Positions 1-9,283 of a stretch of 64,000 bases of DNA are shown one piece after another. The position numbers and the translations under genes were made by a program. The DNA is taken from the NCBI GenBank assembly GCA_052379645.1, contig JBQSYU010000001.1. The stretch is one strand, 5' to 3'. A model generated the notes under the pieces. The model was not told the DNA's origin. It worked only from the letters and a program-made list of their open reading frames with translations, and made no database searches. The DNA comes from Arthrobacter_H sp030452125. Lineage in GTDB: Bacteria; Actinomycetota; Actinomycetes; Actinomycetales; Micrococcaceae. Positions within the stretch are counted from its first letter, which is position 1; each line of letters opens with the position of its first letter.

Positions 1-127
1 GGGCCATCACCGAGGCCAGCGCCACGGCGGCGAGGCCATCGGGCTCGGGGGCCGGGCTTTCGCGGTCCACGAGCAGGACAATGACCTGGACCAGGGCCGC
101 GGAGGAGCCCGGGGTTTCTTCGCTCAT
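1..127 (-). CDS. Partial CDS, possibly peptidyl-tRNA hydrolase family (N-terminus only)
   Basis: An open frame runs from an ATG at 127 off the left edge of the window; only about 42 residues are visible. After an acidic start (MSEETPGSS) comes a hydrophobic strand, LVQVIVLLVDRESP, then an Ala-rich helix. This resembles the first strand of the PTH2-like aminoacyl-tRNA hydrolases of actinobacteria, but the evidence is thin because the catalytic part is outside the window. It lies downstream of putA on the same strand, separated from it by a strong terminator, so it is probably transcribed separately. Confidence 0.4.
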   Translation of the reverse strand, partial: MSEETPGSSAALVQVIVLLVDRESPAPEPDGLAAVALASVMA

Positions 128-186
128 GGGCGGGCGGCTTTCGTGATGGGAGGGTAGTTGACTCCACCGATGATGCCACACAGACG

Positions 187-228
187 AACGACGCCGGCCC
201 GGGGTCGGAACCCCGGGCCGGCGTCGTT
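187..228 (-). terminator. Intrinsic terminator after putA
   Basis: A perfect inverted repeat of 18-19 bp (arms 187-205 and 210-228, loop about CGGA) lies 16 bp past the putA stop. The stem is very GC-rich with no clear U-run, a common form in high-GC actinobacteria. Confidence 0.8.
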
Positions 229-243
229 GGACACGCTGCGGAT

Positions 244-3200
244 CTAGATGATCGCGTCGCTGAGGTGGTCGGGCGTACCGAAACGGTGGGCCGTGATCGA
301 GATCGCCTGTTCACGCAGGAACGGGAGCATCTCGACCCGCCCCGCGGCCACGACCGGGTGGTCGTAGATCGCGACGTCGGGTTTGCCCTGTGCCGCGGCG
401 TAGGTGGCCCGCGACGAGGCGCCGATGTAGCGGATCCGGGTTCCGGAATCGGGGCCGGTCCGGCGTGCCAGACGCTCGACGTGTCCCTTCCACATCCGGT
501 CGTCCTCGACCGCCACCTCGACGCCCTCGGAACGCAGTGCCGCCAGCACGCGGGCCGGCAGTTCGGTGGTGACGCTGACACTGATCCCCGCCCCCGGGCG
601 TTCGGTGGTGCCGATCCGTCCGCTGGCCCCGGCGCTGGAGGTGGCCTTATGGGCGCGGAGCCCGGCAGCCACCACCCGCAACAGTTCGGCCATCCCGTGG
701 CCGGAGGTGCCCTCCTCGTAGCGCACGGTCACCGGGACCGGACGATAGCGGAAGAGGTTGCGTTCGGCCTGCAGCATGGAGACGTCCTTGACGGCCCCGA
801 ACTCCTTGACCACCTGGTGGTAGTCGGTCGCCCGGGCGGTCTGCAGCCAGAGGAAGTCCTCGGCGGCGATGGCGTTGCCCGTCGCGGGACCGGCCTCGGC
901 TGCGACGACCCCGAGGATGTCGCTGCCTCCGGCGACCTCCGCGTTCGAGGTGGCCGAGGTGTCGGTCCCCGTCGCGGTGCGCACGGTGGCGTGGGAGACG
1001 GCCGCATGGGATTCGGCCGCGGCTTCGGCCTCGGCGCTGACCGGGGCGTCGGCCCAGGAGCCCATGCCGACCAGGTAGTTCGGCCCACCGGCCTTGGTCC
1101 CGGCGCCGACGGCCGACTTCTTCCAGCCCCCGAACGGCTGCCGGCGCACGATCGCCCCGGTGATGCCGCGGTTGACGTAGAGGTTGCCGGCCTTGACGTT
1201 GTCCAGCCAGTACTCCAGCTCATCGGGGTCCAGCGAGTGGAGCCCGGTGGTGAGTCCGTACTCGATGTCGTTGACCATTTCGACGGCTTCTTCGAGGGTC
1301 TCGGCGGTCATGACCCCCAGGATCGGGCCGAAGTACTCGGTCAGGTGGTATTCGGAGCCACGCTGCACCCCGGTGCGCACCCCCGGGCTCCACAGTTGGC
1401 CGGTGTCGTCGAGTTGGCGCGGTTCCAGCACCCAGCGTTCACCGGCCCCCAGGGTGGTCAGCCCGCGCAGCAGCTTGCCCTGCGCCGGTTCGATGACCGG
1501 GCCCATCTGGGTTCCGGCGTCGTCCGGGTAGCCGACCTGTAGTGAACGGACGGCGTCGATGAGCTGGCTGTGGAAGCGCGGCGACTTGGCGACCGCGCCG
1601 ACCATGATCACCAACGAGGCAGCCGAGCACTTCTGTCCGGCGTGGCCGAAGGCGGAGGCCGCGACGTCGCGGGCCGCCAGATCCAGGTCGGCCGAGGCCG
1701 TCACGATGAGCGCGTTCTTGCCCGAGGTCTCCGCCAGCAACGGCAGGTCCTCGCGGAAGGAACGGAACAGTTCGGCGGTTTCATACCCACCGGTGAGGAT
1801 CAGCCGGTCGACGCTGGGATGCGAGACCAGCCGGGTGCCCAGATCGCGTTCGGAGAGCTGGACGAAGGAGAGCAGTTCGCGACCGATCCCGGCCGCGTCC
1901 AACGCCTCCCAGATGGCCTGGACCATGATGGCCCCGGAGCGCGCCGCCTGCTTGGCCGGTTTGATGACGACGCCGGAGCCGGCGGCCAGTGCCGAGAGGG
2001 TGGAACCGGCGGGGATGGCCACCGGGAAGTTCCACGGAGGGGTCACCACGGTCAGCCGTGAGGGGACGAACGTGGCCCCGTCGACGGTGTCCAACGCGCG
2101 GGCGGATTCGGCATAGAAGTGGGCGAAGTCGATGGCTTCGGAGACTTCCGGGTCGCCCTGGTCCAGGGTCTTGCCGCATTCGGAGGCCATGACCTCAAGT
2201 AGTTCACCGCGATGGGCGGCGAGCCGTTCGCCGGCGTGGTGCAGGACCGCGGCACGCTCGGCACCGCTGAGCCCGCCCCAGGATTCCGCTGCCGCGTGGG
2301 TGGCCGCGATGACGGCGTCGACCTCGTCGGTGGTGTTCAGCAGATGGGATTCGATGGTCTCGCGCCCCAGTGTGCTCTGCGGGACACTGGCCAGGATGTC
2401 GTTGGCCCAGGCCCGGTTCCCGGCCAGATCGGGGTCGGTGTCGGGGGTGTTGGAGAACTTCCGTTCCCCCGAGGCGTATTCGGCGACCTCCGCGGCGGCT
2501 GCTTCGGTGTCGTAGCTGCCGCGGTCCTGGATGCGGTTCGGGGTGGGGACGACATCGCTCAGGTCCTCCAGGGAGGCCCGGAACCGGTCCGTCTCGCGTT
2601 CGAAGAGGGCTTCGTTCTCGTGCAGTTCGAAGACGGCCGACATGAAGTTCTCCTGGCTGGCCCCTTCTTCGAGCCGGCGGATGAGGTAGGAGATCGCCAC
2701 GTCGAATTCCCCGGGGTGGACCACCGGGGTGTAGAGCAGCAGGGAGCCGACGTCGGCCTTCACGGCCGCTGCCTGGCCGGTGGCCATGCCCAACAGCATC
2801 TCGAAGTCGATGCCTTCGGAGATCCCGCGGGCCTTCGCCAGCAGGTGGGCCAGGGCGACGTCGAAGAGGTTGTGCCCGGCGATGCCCAGGTGCACGTTGG
2901 CGGTGCGCTCGGGACGCAGTGCGTAGTCGATCACTGCCTTATAGGAGGTATCCGTGGCCTGTTTGGAATGCCAGGTCGCGGCCGGCCAGCCGTGGATGTC
3001 GGCTTCCATGATCTCCATGGGCAGGTTGGCGCCCTTGACCAGGCGGACCTTCACCGGTGCGCCGCCGGAGCCGACGCGTTCGGCAGCGAACTCCTGGAGT
3101 TCGATCATCGCCGGCAGGGCGTCCGGCAGGTACGCCTGCAGCACGATGCCGGCTTCGACGTCCTTGAACTCGGGCAGGGCCATGAGCCGTTTGAAGACGG

Positions 3201-3921
3201 CCATGGTCAGGTCGAGGTCCTTGTATTCCTCCATGTCCAGGTTGATGAACTTGCGCGGGGAGGAATCGCGGGCCTGCCGGTAGAGCGGGGTCAGCTGCTC
3301 CACGATGTTCCCGACGGCCGTGTCGAAGTCCCAGTGGTTGTGCGGGGCGACGCTGGAGGAGACCTTCACGGACACGTAGTCCACGTCGGGGCGGCGCAGG
3401 AGCCGGGAGATGCCCGCCAGCCGGCGACCGGCCTCCTTCTCGCCGAGGATGGCCTCGCCGAGCAGGTTGATGTTCAGCCGCACGTCCTCCTGCTGGATCT
3501 TCTCGATGGCCGGACCGAGTTTGGCATCGGTGGCATCGACGATCAGGTGGCCGACCATCTGGCGCAGGACGCGACGGGCGACGGGGATCACGACCCCGGG
3601 CAGGGCGGGGGCCATGGCCCCTCCGAGGGCGACGGCGGAACGCATGTACCAGGGCAGGAAGGAGGGGACCTTCGGGGCCAGTGCCCGCAGGTTCCGGGCG
3701 GCGACATGCAGGTCCTCCGGGCGGATCACCCCGTCGACGAAGCCGACGGTGAAGTCCAGACCCTGCGGATCCTTCAGCACTCCGGCCAGTTGGCGGGCCG
3801 AGGCATCGACGGGTTGTTTGGAACCTTCGGTCAGCCAGTGGCGGACCAGGGCAATGGCGTCGTCGGCCAGGTCCCGAGGGGAAATGGGGTCCGTCCCGAC
3901 GGAAGGAGAAGTAGTGGTCAC
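244..3921 (-). CDS. putA: Bifunctional proline dehydrogenase / L-glutamate gamma-semialdehyde dehydrogenase PutA
   Basis: Oxidises proline to glutamate in two steps: an FAD proline dehydrogenase makes pyrroline-5-carboxylate, and an NAD aldehyde dehydrogenase oxidises the hydrolysed semialdehyde. The chosen GTG start at 3921 gives 1225 residues and has AGGAG ten bases upstream; in-frame starts as far as 4014 exist but add a poor leader. The PRODH barrel covers about residues 130-430, ending in the typical YLIRRLEEG segment near 412. The ALDH domain covers about 510-960, with the Glu of LLAETSGKN near 731 and the catalytic Cys of GHAGQKCSA near 765. A C-terminal region of about 230 residues follows. 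There is no N-terminal ribbon-helix-helix, so it is not a self-regulating PutA. It is divergent from a LysR gene and close to putP. Confidence 0.96.
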   Translation of the reverse strand: MTTTSPSVGTDPISPRDLADDAIALVRHWLTEGSKQPVDASARQLAGVLKDPQGLDFTVGFVDGVIRPEDLHVAARNLRALAPKVPSFLPWYMRSAVALGGAMAPALPGVVIPVARRVLRQMVGHLIVDATDAKLGPAIEKIQQEDVRLNINLLGEAILGEKEAGRRLAGISRLLRRPDVDYVSVKVSSSVAPHNHWDFDTAVGNIVEQLTPLYRQARDSSPRKFINLDMEEYKDLDLTMAVFKRLMALPEFKDVEAGIVLQAYLPDALPAMIELQEFAAERVGSGGAPVKVRLVKGANLPMEIMEADIHGWPAATWHSKQATDTSYKAVIDYALRPERTANVHLGIAGHNLFDVALAHLLAKARGISEGIDFEMLLGMATGQAAAVKADVGSLLLYTPVVHPGEFDVAISYLIRRLEEGASQENFMSAVFELHENEALFERETDRFRASLEDLSDVVPTPNRIQDRGSYDTEAAAAEVAEYASGERKFSNTPDTDPDLAGNRAWANDILASVPQSTLGRETIESHLLNTTDEVDAVIAATHAAAESWGGLSGAERAAVLHHAGERLAAHRGELLEVMASECGKTLDQGDPEVSEAIDFAHFYAESARALDTVDGATFVPSRLTVVTPPWNFPVAIPAGSTLSALAAGSGVVIKPAKQAARSGAIMVQAIWEALDAAGIGRELLSFVQLSERDLGTRLVSHPSVDRLILTGGYETAELFRSFREDLPLLAETSGKNALIVTASADLDLAARDVAASAFGHAGQKCSAASLVIMVGAVAKSPRFHSQLIDAVRSLQVGYPDDAGTQMGPVIEPAQGKLLRGLTTLGAGERWVLEPRQLDDTGQLWSPGVRTGVQRGSEYHLTEYFGPILGVMTAETLEEAVEMVNDIEYGLTTGLHSLDPDELEYWLDNVKAGNLYVNRGITGAIVRRQPFGGWKKSAVGAGTKAGGPNYLVGMGSWADAPVSAEAEAAAESHAAVSHATVRTATGTDTSATSNAEVAGGSDILGVVAAEAGPATGNAIAAEDFLWLQTARATDYHQVVKEFGAVKDVSMLQAERNLFRYRPVPVTVRYEEGTSGHGMAELLRVVAAGLRAHKATSSAGASGRIGTTERPGAGISVSVTTELPARVLAALRSEGVEVAVEDDRMWKGHVERLARRTGPDSGTRIRYIGASSRATYAAAQGKPDVAIYDHPVVAAGRVEMLPFLREQAISITAHRFGTPDHLSDAII

Positions 3922-4093
3922 GTCAGTGATGCTCCTAGCAGAAAACGACCGGTGGGGAACCGGCCTGCGCGACATGGGGCAGAGTCCCCCACGAAGTAAG
4001 TATCCAACGCCCATGAGTTAAGGAAAAGCGACGAATAGTGAAGGATGATGTTAAGCGGAAGTGAATCGACGATGAATCGTGAAAGGGGTCACC

Positions 4094-5023
4094 ATGCTGG
4101 AGGTCAGGAGGCTGCGCCTTTTACGGGAATTGAGCATCCGCGGCACGGTATCCGGGGTCGCCGCGGCGCTGAATTACAGTCCGTCGGCTGTCTCACAACA
4201 GTTGTCCCTGCTCGAGAAGGAAGCCGGGGTGGCACTCCTGCGCCGTAGCGGTCGGATGTTGGCCCTCACCCCGCAGGCGCAGGTCCTGGTTGCACACACC
4301 ACCGAGTTGCTCGCGGCGCTGGAACGCGCCGAAGCCGCCCTGTCCAGCACCCTGCCGGCGATCTCGGGGACCGTGCGGCTGGCCATGTTCCAAAGTGCCG
4401 TACTGGCCCTGATGCCAGCCGCACTGGAGGCCTTGCGCACCGACCATCCGGGAATTCGCGTGGAAATGACCCAACACGAACCGGAAACGGCACTGCATGA
4501 GACCTGGGCCCGCGATTTCGACCTGGTGGTCGCCGAACAGTATCCGGGCCATGCGGCCACCCACTACCACGGGCTGGACCGGCAACCGCTGGCACTGGAC
4601 TCCATCCGGTTGGGGGTGGCGGCCGAGGCGACCGGCCCCTCGGCGGTCGATGCCCTGGAGCAGGCCGCCACCCTGCCCTGGGTCATGGAACCGCGCGGCA
4701 CCGCCTCGCGGCACTGGGCCGAGCAGCTTTGCCGGACCGCGGGCTTCGAACCGGATGTCAGATACGAATCGGCCGATCTGCAGGCACATATCGCCCTCGT
4801 GGAGTCCGGGCAGGCGGTGGCCCTGCTACCTGATCTGGTCTGGGCCCACCGTGAACCGCGGCTGCGACGCCTCGAAGTCCCCTCACGCCCCTGGCGGACG
4901 ACCTTCACCGCCGCCCGGGAATCCAGCACCCAGAACCCGGCCATCGCCGCGGTCCGCAAAGCCCTGGAGGACCAGGCGGACTCCTTGGCCCGGAACACCC
5001 CCCATGTGGTCACGGAAAGATAA
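4094..5023 (+). CDS. LysR-family transcriptional regulator (probable put regulator)
   Basis: 309 residues, the usual LysR length. The N-terminal winged HTH (about residues 3-60) contains VSGVAAALNYSPSAVSQQLSLLEKEAG, followed by a two-lobed effector-binding domain. ATG 4094 is chosen because GAAAGGGG precedes it; a GTG at 4079 is an alternative. It is transcribed divergently from putA across about 170 bp and lies just upstream of putP. From this position I infer that it senses proline or a catabolite and activates one or both. LysR proteins commonly control a divergent neighbour; the ligand is not known. Confidence 0.9.
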   Translation: MLEVRRLRLLRELSIRGTVSGVAAALNYSPSAVSQQLSLLEKEAGVALLRRSGRMLALTPQAQVLVAHTTELLAALERAEAALSSTLPAISGTVRLAMFQSAVLALMPAALEALRTDHPGIRVEMTQHEPETALHETWARDFDLVVAEQYPGHAATHYHGLDRQPLALDSIRLGVAAEATGPSAVDALEQAATLPWVMEPRGTASRHWAEQLCRTAGFEPDVRYESADLQAHIALVESGQAVALLPDLVWAHREPRLRRLEVPSRPWRTTFTAARESSTQNPAIAAVRKALEDQADSLARNTPHVVTER

Positions 5024-5185
5024 CACCCCCGTGACGCCAATCACACAGATCATTGACAATGCCCTACTCTGAGAAGCACACACTCGCATCGCCCGGTGGT
5101 TGACAAAGGTTGACAGCTGGCCGGACGTACCTTTCCGGGGACTCCTCGGACGCACATTCCACCTTCCAGCCAAACGAGGAACACC

Positions 5186-6706
5186 ATGTCTGAACAAGCA
5201 TTCCAGCTTGTGGCCATCGTCATATATCTCGCCGCAATGCTCGGGATCGGCTACTACGCCTACCGCCAAACCTCCGACCTCGACGACTACATGCTCGCGG
5301 GCCGCGGACTCCGCCCCGGGGTCGCCGCACTCTCCGCCGGCGCCTCCGACATGTCCGGCTGGCTGCTGCTGGGCCTTCCCGGTGCCATCTACGCCTCCGG
5401 GCTGATCGAAGCCTGGATCGCCATCGGCCTGACCGTCGGCGCATGGTTGAACTGGAAGTTCGTCGCCCCGCGCCTGCGCTCCTACACGGAGATCTCGCAG
5501 AACGCGATCACGATTCCCAGCTTCTTCGAGAAGCGGCTCAAGGATAATTCGCACGTGCTGCGCATCGCCGCCTCGGCGATCATCCTGGTCTTCTTCACCT
5601 TCTATGTCTCCTCCGGCATGGTCGCCGCAGGCAAGTTCTTCGAGAGCTCCTTCGGCTGGAACTACACCATCGGCATGGTCACCGTGGCCGTGATCACCCT
5701 GGGCTACACGCTCTTCGGCGGCTTCATCGGCGCTACCCTGACCGATGTCGCCCAGGGGCTGCTGATGTTCGTTGCCCTGATCACCGTGCCGATCGTGGGC
5801 GTGATCGCCACCGGCGGCATCGGTGCCACGGTCGACGGCATCAAGGCGGCCCAGCCCGGCGCACTGAACCTCTTCGATGGATTCGGTGTGGAGCCGACCG
5901 GGCTCTGGCTGCTGGGCATCATTTCCGCCGCGGCCTGGGGCCTGGGCTACTTCGGCCAGCCGCACATCATCGTCCGGTTCATGGCACTGCGGAGCCCCGC
6001 CGACGCCAAGGCCGGCCGCCGGATCGGCGTCAGCTGGATGGCCATCTCGGCCCTCGGCGCCGTGGCCACCGCCCTGGTCGGCATCGCCTACTTCGCCGAC
6101 GACCCGGCCAAGGAAATCACCGACCCGGAGACGGTCTTCCTGCTGTTGAGCCAGATCTTCTTCCACCCCTTCCTCGCCGGCCTGGTGCTGGCGGCGGTGC
6201 TGGCGGCGGTCATGTCCACGATCTCCTCGCAGCTCATCGTCTCCTCCTCCGCCTTGGTGGAGGACCTCTACAACATCGTCGGCCGGGAATCGACGCCCAA
6301 GAAGCAGGTCGCACTGGGCCGGGCCGGCGTGCTGGTGATCGCCGTGATCGCCTTCCTCATCGCCCTGGACCGCGAGGCCAGCGTGCTGGATCTGGTGGCC
6401 TTCGCCTGGGCCGGCTTCGGCGCGGCCTTCGGCCCGCTGGTGCTGCTGAGCCTGTACTGGCGCAAGCTGACGAGCACCGGCGCCTTGAGCGGCATGATCG
6501 TCGCCGCGGCCACCGTGTTCATCTGGGGCAAGACCCCCGTGTTGACGGAGAACCTGTACGAGATCATCCCGGCGTTCATCCTCAACGTCGTCGTTGCCGT
6601 CGTCGTCTCGAAGATGACGGCGAAGCCCAACGAACTCATCGACGAGGAGTTCTCCGCCATGGAGGGCCAGGTGGCAGCAAAGCCCCGCCAGGCCTCCACC
6701 AAGTAG
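5186..6706 (+). CDS. putP: Sodium/proline symporter PutP
   Basis: 506-residue member of the solute:sodium symporter family with about 13 membrane segments. The N-terminal half carries the family signature YMLAGRGLRPGVAALSAGASDMSGWLLLGLPG, split here by several helices (about residues 35-70), and AFWAWAG-like helix VAFAWAGFGAAFGPLV near 410. Translation starts at ATG 5186 after GAGGA. It imports proline with sodium to feed PutA. It has its own upstream gap of about 160 bp after the LysR gene, so it is probably a separate unit under the same regulator. Confidence 0.95.
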   Translation: MSEQAFQLVAIVIYLAAMLGIGYYAYRQTSDLDDYMLAGRGLRPGVAALSAGASDMSGWLLLGLPGAIYASGLIEAWIAIGLTVGAWLNWKFVAPRLRSYTEISQNAITIPSFFEKRLKDNSHVLRIAASAIILVFFTFYVSSGMVAAGKFFESSFGWNYTIGMVTVAVITLGYTLFGGFIGATLTDVAQGLLMFVALITVPIVGVIATGGIGATVDGIKAAQPGALNLFDGFGVEPTGLWLLGIISAAAWGLGYFGQPHIIVRFMALRSPADAKAGRRIGVSWMAISALGAVATALVGIAYFADDPAKEITDPETVFLLLSQIFFHPFLAGLVLAAVLAAVMSTISSQLIVSSSALVEDLYNIVGRESTPKKQVALGRAGVLVIAVIAFLIALDREASVLDLVAFAWAGFGAAFGPLVLLSLYWRKLTSTGALSGMIVAAATVFIWGKTPVLTENLYEIIPAFILNVVVAVVVSKMTAKPNELIDEEFSAMEGQVAAKPRQASTK

Positions 6707-6720
6707 AAGCAGGCGACCGC

Positions 6721-6785
6721 CGACGGCGGCATGCCACCAGCGTCCCGGATTCCGGGATGCCGGTGGCATGCCGCCGTCGTCTTTC
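6721..6785 (+). terminator. Intrinsic terminator after putP
   Basis: Long hairpin: an 18-bp perfect outer stem (6721-6738 with 6762-6779), an inner CCGGA/TCCGG stem, then TCTTTCCC. It begins 15 bp past the putP stop. Confidence 0.8.
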
Positions 6786-6956
6786 CCGAGGGGGTGGACG
6801 GCTCGTGGCGGACCTCACGGACGCGATGTGACGACAAATCTGGTCCAGAGCGATTTTTGTCAATTCTTGCTGCTAATATTTCGATACGTACCCCGGAGAC
6901 AGCATGTCCCCGGGGCAAACCGCCCACGCCACGTGGGAACGTAAAGGAGGAATATC

Positions 6957-7223
6957 GTGCTGCATTTCCTGGCTTTTCTACTTCTTGGACTGATTGCCGG
7001 TGCCATCGCGAAGGCGATCCTGCCCGGTAGGCAGGGAGGCGGCTGGATCGCCACCCTCATCCTCGGCGTCATCGGCGCCATGCTGGGTGGTTGGATCGGC
7101 GGCGAGTTGTTCAACGCTAATACAGGCCAATTCTTCAGCATCGTTTCCTGGATCTGGGCCATCATCGGTTCGTTGATCGTTCTGGTCATCTGGGGCTTCA
7201 TCACAGGGCGCCGCAAGGCCTAG
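6957..7223 (+). CDS. GlsB/YeaQ/YmgE family stress-response membrane protein
   Basis: 88 residues with three hydrophobic segments separated by glycine-rich turns (LLLGLIAGAIAKAILPG, GVIGAMLGGWIGGELF, IIGSLIVLVIWGF), the standard pattern of the transglycosylase-associated/YeaQ family. The GTG start at 6957 is fixed by a near-perfect AAAGGAGG. The role in the family is poorly known and linked to general or acid stress. It is monocistronic, bounded by terminators on both sides, and its upstream 100 bp are AT-richer than the surroundings. Confidence 0.88.
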   Translation: MLHFLAFLLLGLIAGAIAKAILPGRQGGGWIATLILGVIGAMLGGWIGGELFNANTGQFFSIVSWIWAIIGSLIVLVIWGFITGRRKA

Positions 7224-7245
7224 GCCATAGCGGCAACACCGACGA

Positions 7246-7275
7246 AGGTGGCCATCCCGCACGGGGTGGCCACCT
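7246..7275 (+). terminator. Terminator hairpin
   Basis: Inverted repeat of 13 bp (7246-7258 with 7263-7275, one G-U pair) just after the YeaQ-like gene; no strong U-run. Confidence 0.6.
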
Positions 7276-7338
7276 CACGCGTTAACGCCCCTTTTCATGG
7301 CCCCTGTTTGTCCGGTGGTTCGCGGCTAAGCTGAAACC

Positions 7339-8742
7339 ATGGCCTGGAACCGCACGCAAGAGCATGTGCTCGCCCTGGCGCCGGACGATGTCTGGCGCAT
7401 CATCTCCGATCCCGCCCGCCTGCCCGACTGGAACCCCGCGGTCAGGTCCCTGGTCCCCGCCCACGACGGCGCCCTGGTTCCGGGCAGCCGGCTGGCCTTC
7501 ACCCCGAATCCCCCGTTGCTGGGCGCGGTGCATTCGCGGACGGCACCGGATGCGGTGGTCACACGCAACCAGGCGGGGGTCTCCTTTGCCTGGCGCCAGC
7601 CGCAGCCCGGTGGTGGCCTGCTGGTGCATTGGGAGATCGCCGAGCATCCAGCCGGGACCCTGCTGACCCAACGGGTCGCCATCGAAGGCCACGGGTCCTG
7701 GCTGTTCACCGAGTCGAACGCCAAGCCGCTGGCCTCGCACTTCGCGGAGAATTGTGCCCGGCTCTACCGATTGGCCGGCGGAACCCCGGATCCGTCCCAC
7801 CGGATCGTCATTGCCGGCGGCAGCGGCTTCCTCGGCATCCGGTTGGCCGCAGATCTCCTCTGCCACGGCCTGGACCCCGTGATCCTCACGCGGAGTCCCG
7901 ACCCCGTCTCTCCGTTCCGCCAAGTCCGTTGGGATGGGCACAGCCAGGGCGCCTGGACCACCGAACTGGACCCTGCCGAGGGCAGCGTCAGCCTGGTCAA
8001 CTTGGCCGGACGGCTGGTGGATGCCCGCCCCACGGCAGAGAACATCGCCGAACTGCGCGACTCGCGGGTCGATGCCACCCGCGCACTCGTCCAGGCCAGC
8101 CGGAAACACGAGGTCCCGCTGGACCACTGGGTCCAGGCCAGCACGACCGCCATCTACTCCGATGCCGGTGATGAACGGCTCACCGAGGACTCCCCCTTGC
8201 CCGAGGCCACGGCCGCCCTGCCGCAGATGACCGGTGTCGCCCGGCCCTGGGAGGAGGCACTGAACGGCGCCCGGGCCCTCCGGTCCACCATCCTGCGCAC
8301 CGGCGTCGTCCTGGAACAGGAGAGTCCTGCCTTCGACCGGTTGTCCCTGCTCGCCCGCACCGGACTGGGCGGCCCGGTCGGCTCGGGCGTCCAATGGGTC
8401 AGCTGGATCCATCTGACCGATTGGCTGCGCATCGTGCGGGCCGGCCTCGGACTGGAGCCCGGGATCGATCTGGATGAAGGGGTCGTGATCGCCGCTTCCC
8501 CGGCTCCGGTCCGCAATGCCGGGTTCATGGCGGCACTGAGATCCGTGCTGGCGCCGGGCCCGTTGAAACGTTTCTCACTGGCCACCCCGGAACCGATGCT
8601 CAAACTCGGCGCGGCCGCCCTCCGCACCGACCCCGCCCTGGGTCTGACCGGACGGCATGCGACGTCGAACCGGCTGCCCCGGGCCGGGTTCGCCTTCACC
8701 TATCCCGAACTCGATGGCGCACTCGCGGCCATCACCGGTTAG
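7339..8742 (+). CDS. TIGR01777-type epimerase with N-terminal SRPBCC domain
   Basis: 467 residues. Residues 1-150 form an SRPBCC/START-like domain (DDVWRIISDPARLPDWNP). From about 155 an NAD(P)-binding extended SDR begins with GGSGFLG at 160-166. The C-terminus (LPRAGFAFTYPELDGAL) is the DUF1731 tail typical of the YfcH/SDR39U1 group. The substrate is unknown. It is first in a run of four same-strand genes up to 10369; ogt starts 6 bp after its stop, so they are probably co-transcribed. Confidence 0.88.
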   Translation: MAWNRTQEHVLALAPDDVWRIISDPARLPDWNPAVRSLVPAHDGALVPGSRLAFTPNPPLLGAVHSRTAPDAVVTRNQAGVSFAWRQPQPGGGLLVHWEIAEHPAGTLLTQRVAIEGHGSWLFTESNAKPLASHFAENCARLYRLAGGTPDPSHRIVIAGGSGFLGIRLAADLLCHGLDPVILTRSPDPVSPFRQVRWDGHSQGAWTTELDPAEGSVSLVNLAGRLVDARPTAENIAELRDSRVDATRALVQASRKHEVPLDHWVQASTTAIYSDAGDERLTEDSPLPEATAALPQMTGVARPWEEALNGARALRSTILRTGVVLEQESPAFDRLSLLARTGLGGPVGSGVQWVSWIHLTDWLRIVRAGLGLEPGIDLDEGVVIAASPAPVRNAGFMAALRSVLAPGPLKRFSLATPEPMLKLGAAALRTDPALGLTGRHATSNRLPRAGFAFTYPELDGALAAITG

Positions 8743-8748
8743 TCCGCC

Positions 8749-9267
8749 ATGCTCCGCTACGCGTACATGGACTCACCGATCGGTCGGATCCGGCTCTCCG
8801 CCACCGGGAAGGGGTTGGCCGGCGTCCACATGGAAGACCATGCCCACCAGCCCGCGGGGCCGCCGGAAGGCACCGAGGTCTCCGATTCCGCGCCCTGCCC
8901 GATCATCGGGCAGGGCATCGACGAACTCGGCGAATACTTCGCCGGCACCCGAACCCGTTTCGACGTGACCCTGGATCCCTCCGGCACCGACTTCCAGCAG
9001 CGGGTCTGGGCCCTGCTGCGCACCATCGACCATGGGACGACGCGCAGCTACGGGGATCTGGCCGCCGCACTCGGTGACCCTCATTTGTCCCGCGCCGTCG
9101 GTACCGCCAACGGACGTAACCCGCTGTCGATCATCGTCCCCTGTCATCGCGTCATCGGCGCCGATGGGTCGATGACCGGCTATGGCGGAGGGGTCGACCG
9201 CAAACTCTTCCTGCTCCGGCTCGAGGGCGTCCTGCCGTCGGCCGAGGACCAGCCCCCGTTGTTCTGA
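8749..9267 (+). CDS. ogt: Methylated-DNA--protein-cysteine methyltransferase
   Basis: Suicide DNA-repair enzyme that moves alkyl groups from O6-alkylguanine to its own cysteine. 172 residues; the active-site PCHRV motif has Cys132, preceded by the helix-turn-helix SYGDLAAALGDPHLSRAVGTANGRNP and followed by GYGGGVDRKLFLLRLE. No Ada-type N-terminal regulator domain. It follows the epimerase gene by 6 bp and precedes a small flavodoxin-like gene by 16 bp. Confidence 0.94.
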   Translation: MLRYAYMDSPIGRIRLSATGKGLAGVHMEDHAHQPAGPPEGTEVSDSAPCPIIGQGIDELGEYFAGTRTRFDVTLDPSGTDFQQRVWALLRTIDHGTTRSYGDLAAALGDPHLSRAVGTANGRNPLSIIVPCHRVIGADGSMTGYGGGVDRKLFLLRLEGVLPSAEDQPPLF

Positions 9268-9283
9268 CGCCCGAGGAGGCACC

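Noticed and set aside
2212..3999. Long plus-strand open frame opposite putA
   Set aside because: Antisense shadow of PutA; repetitive Gly/Asp/Val/His composition and no recognisable fold.
4883..6769. Long minus-strand open frame opposite putP (over 600 codons)
   Set aside because: Composition is Gly/Asp/His-rich with no domain pattern, no ribosome site, and it lies fully antisense to a clear PutP; a shadow of GC-biased codons.
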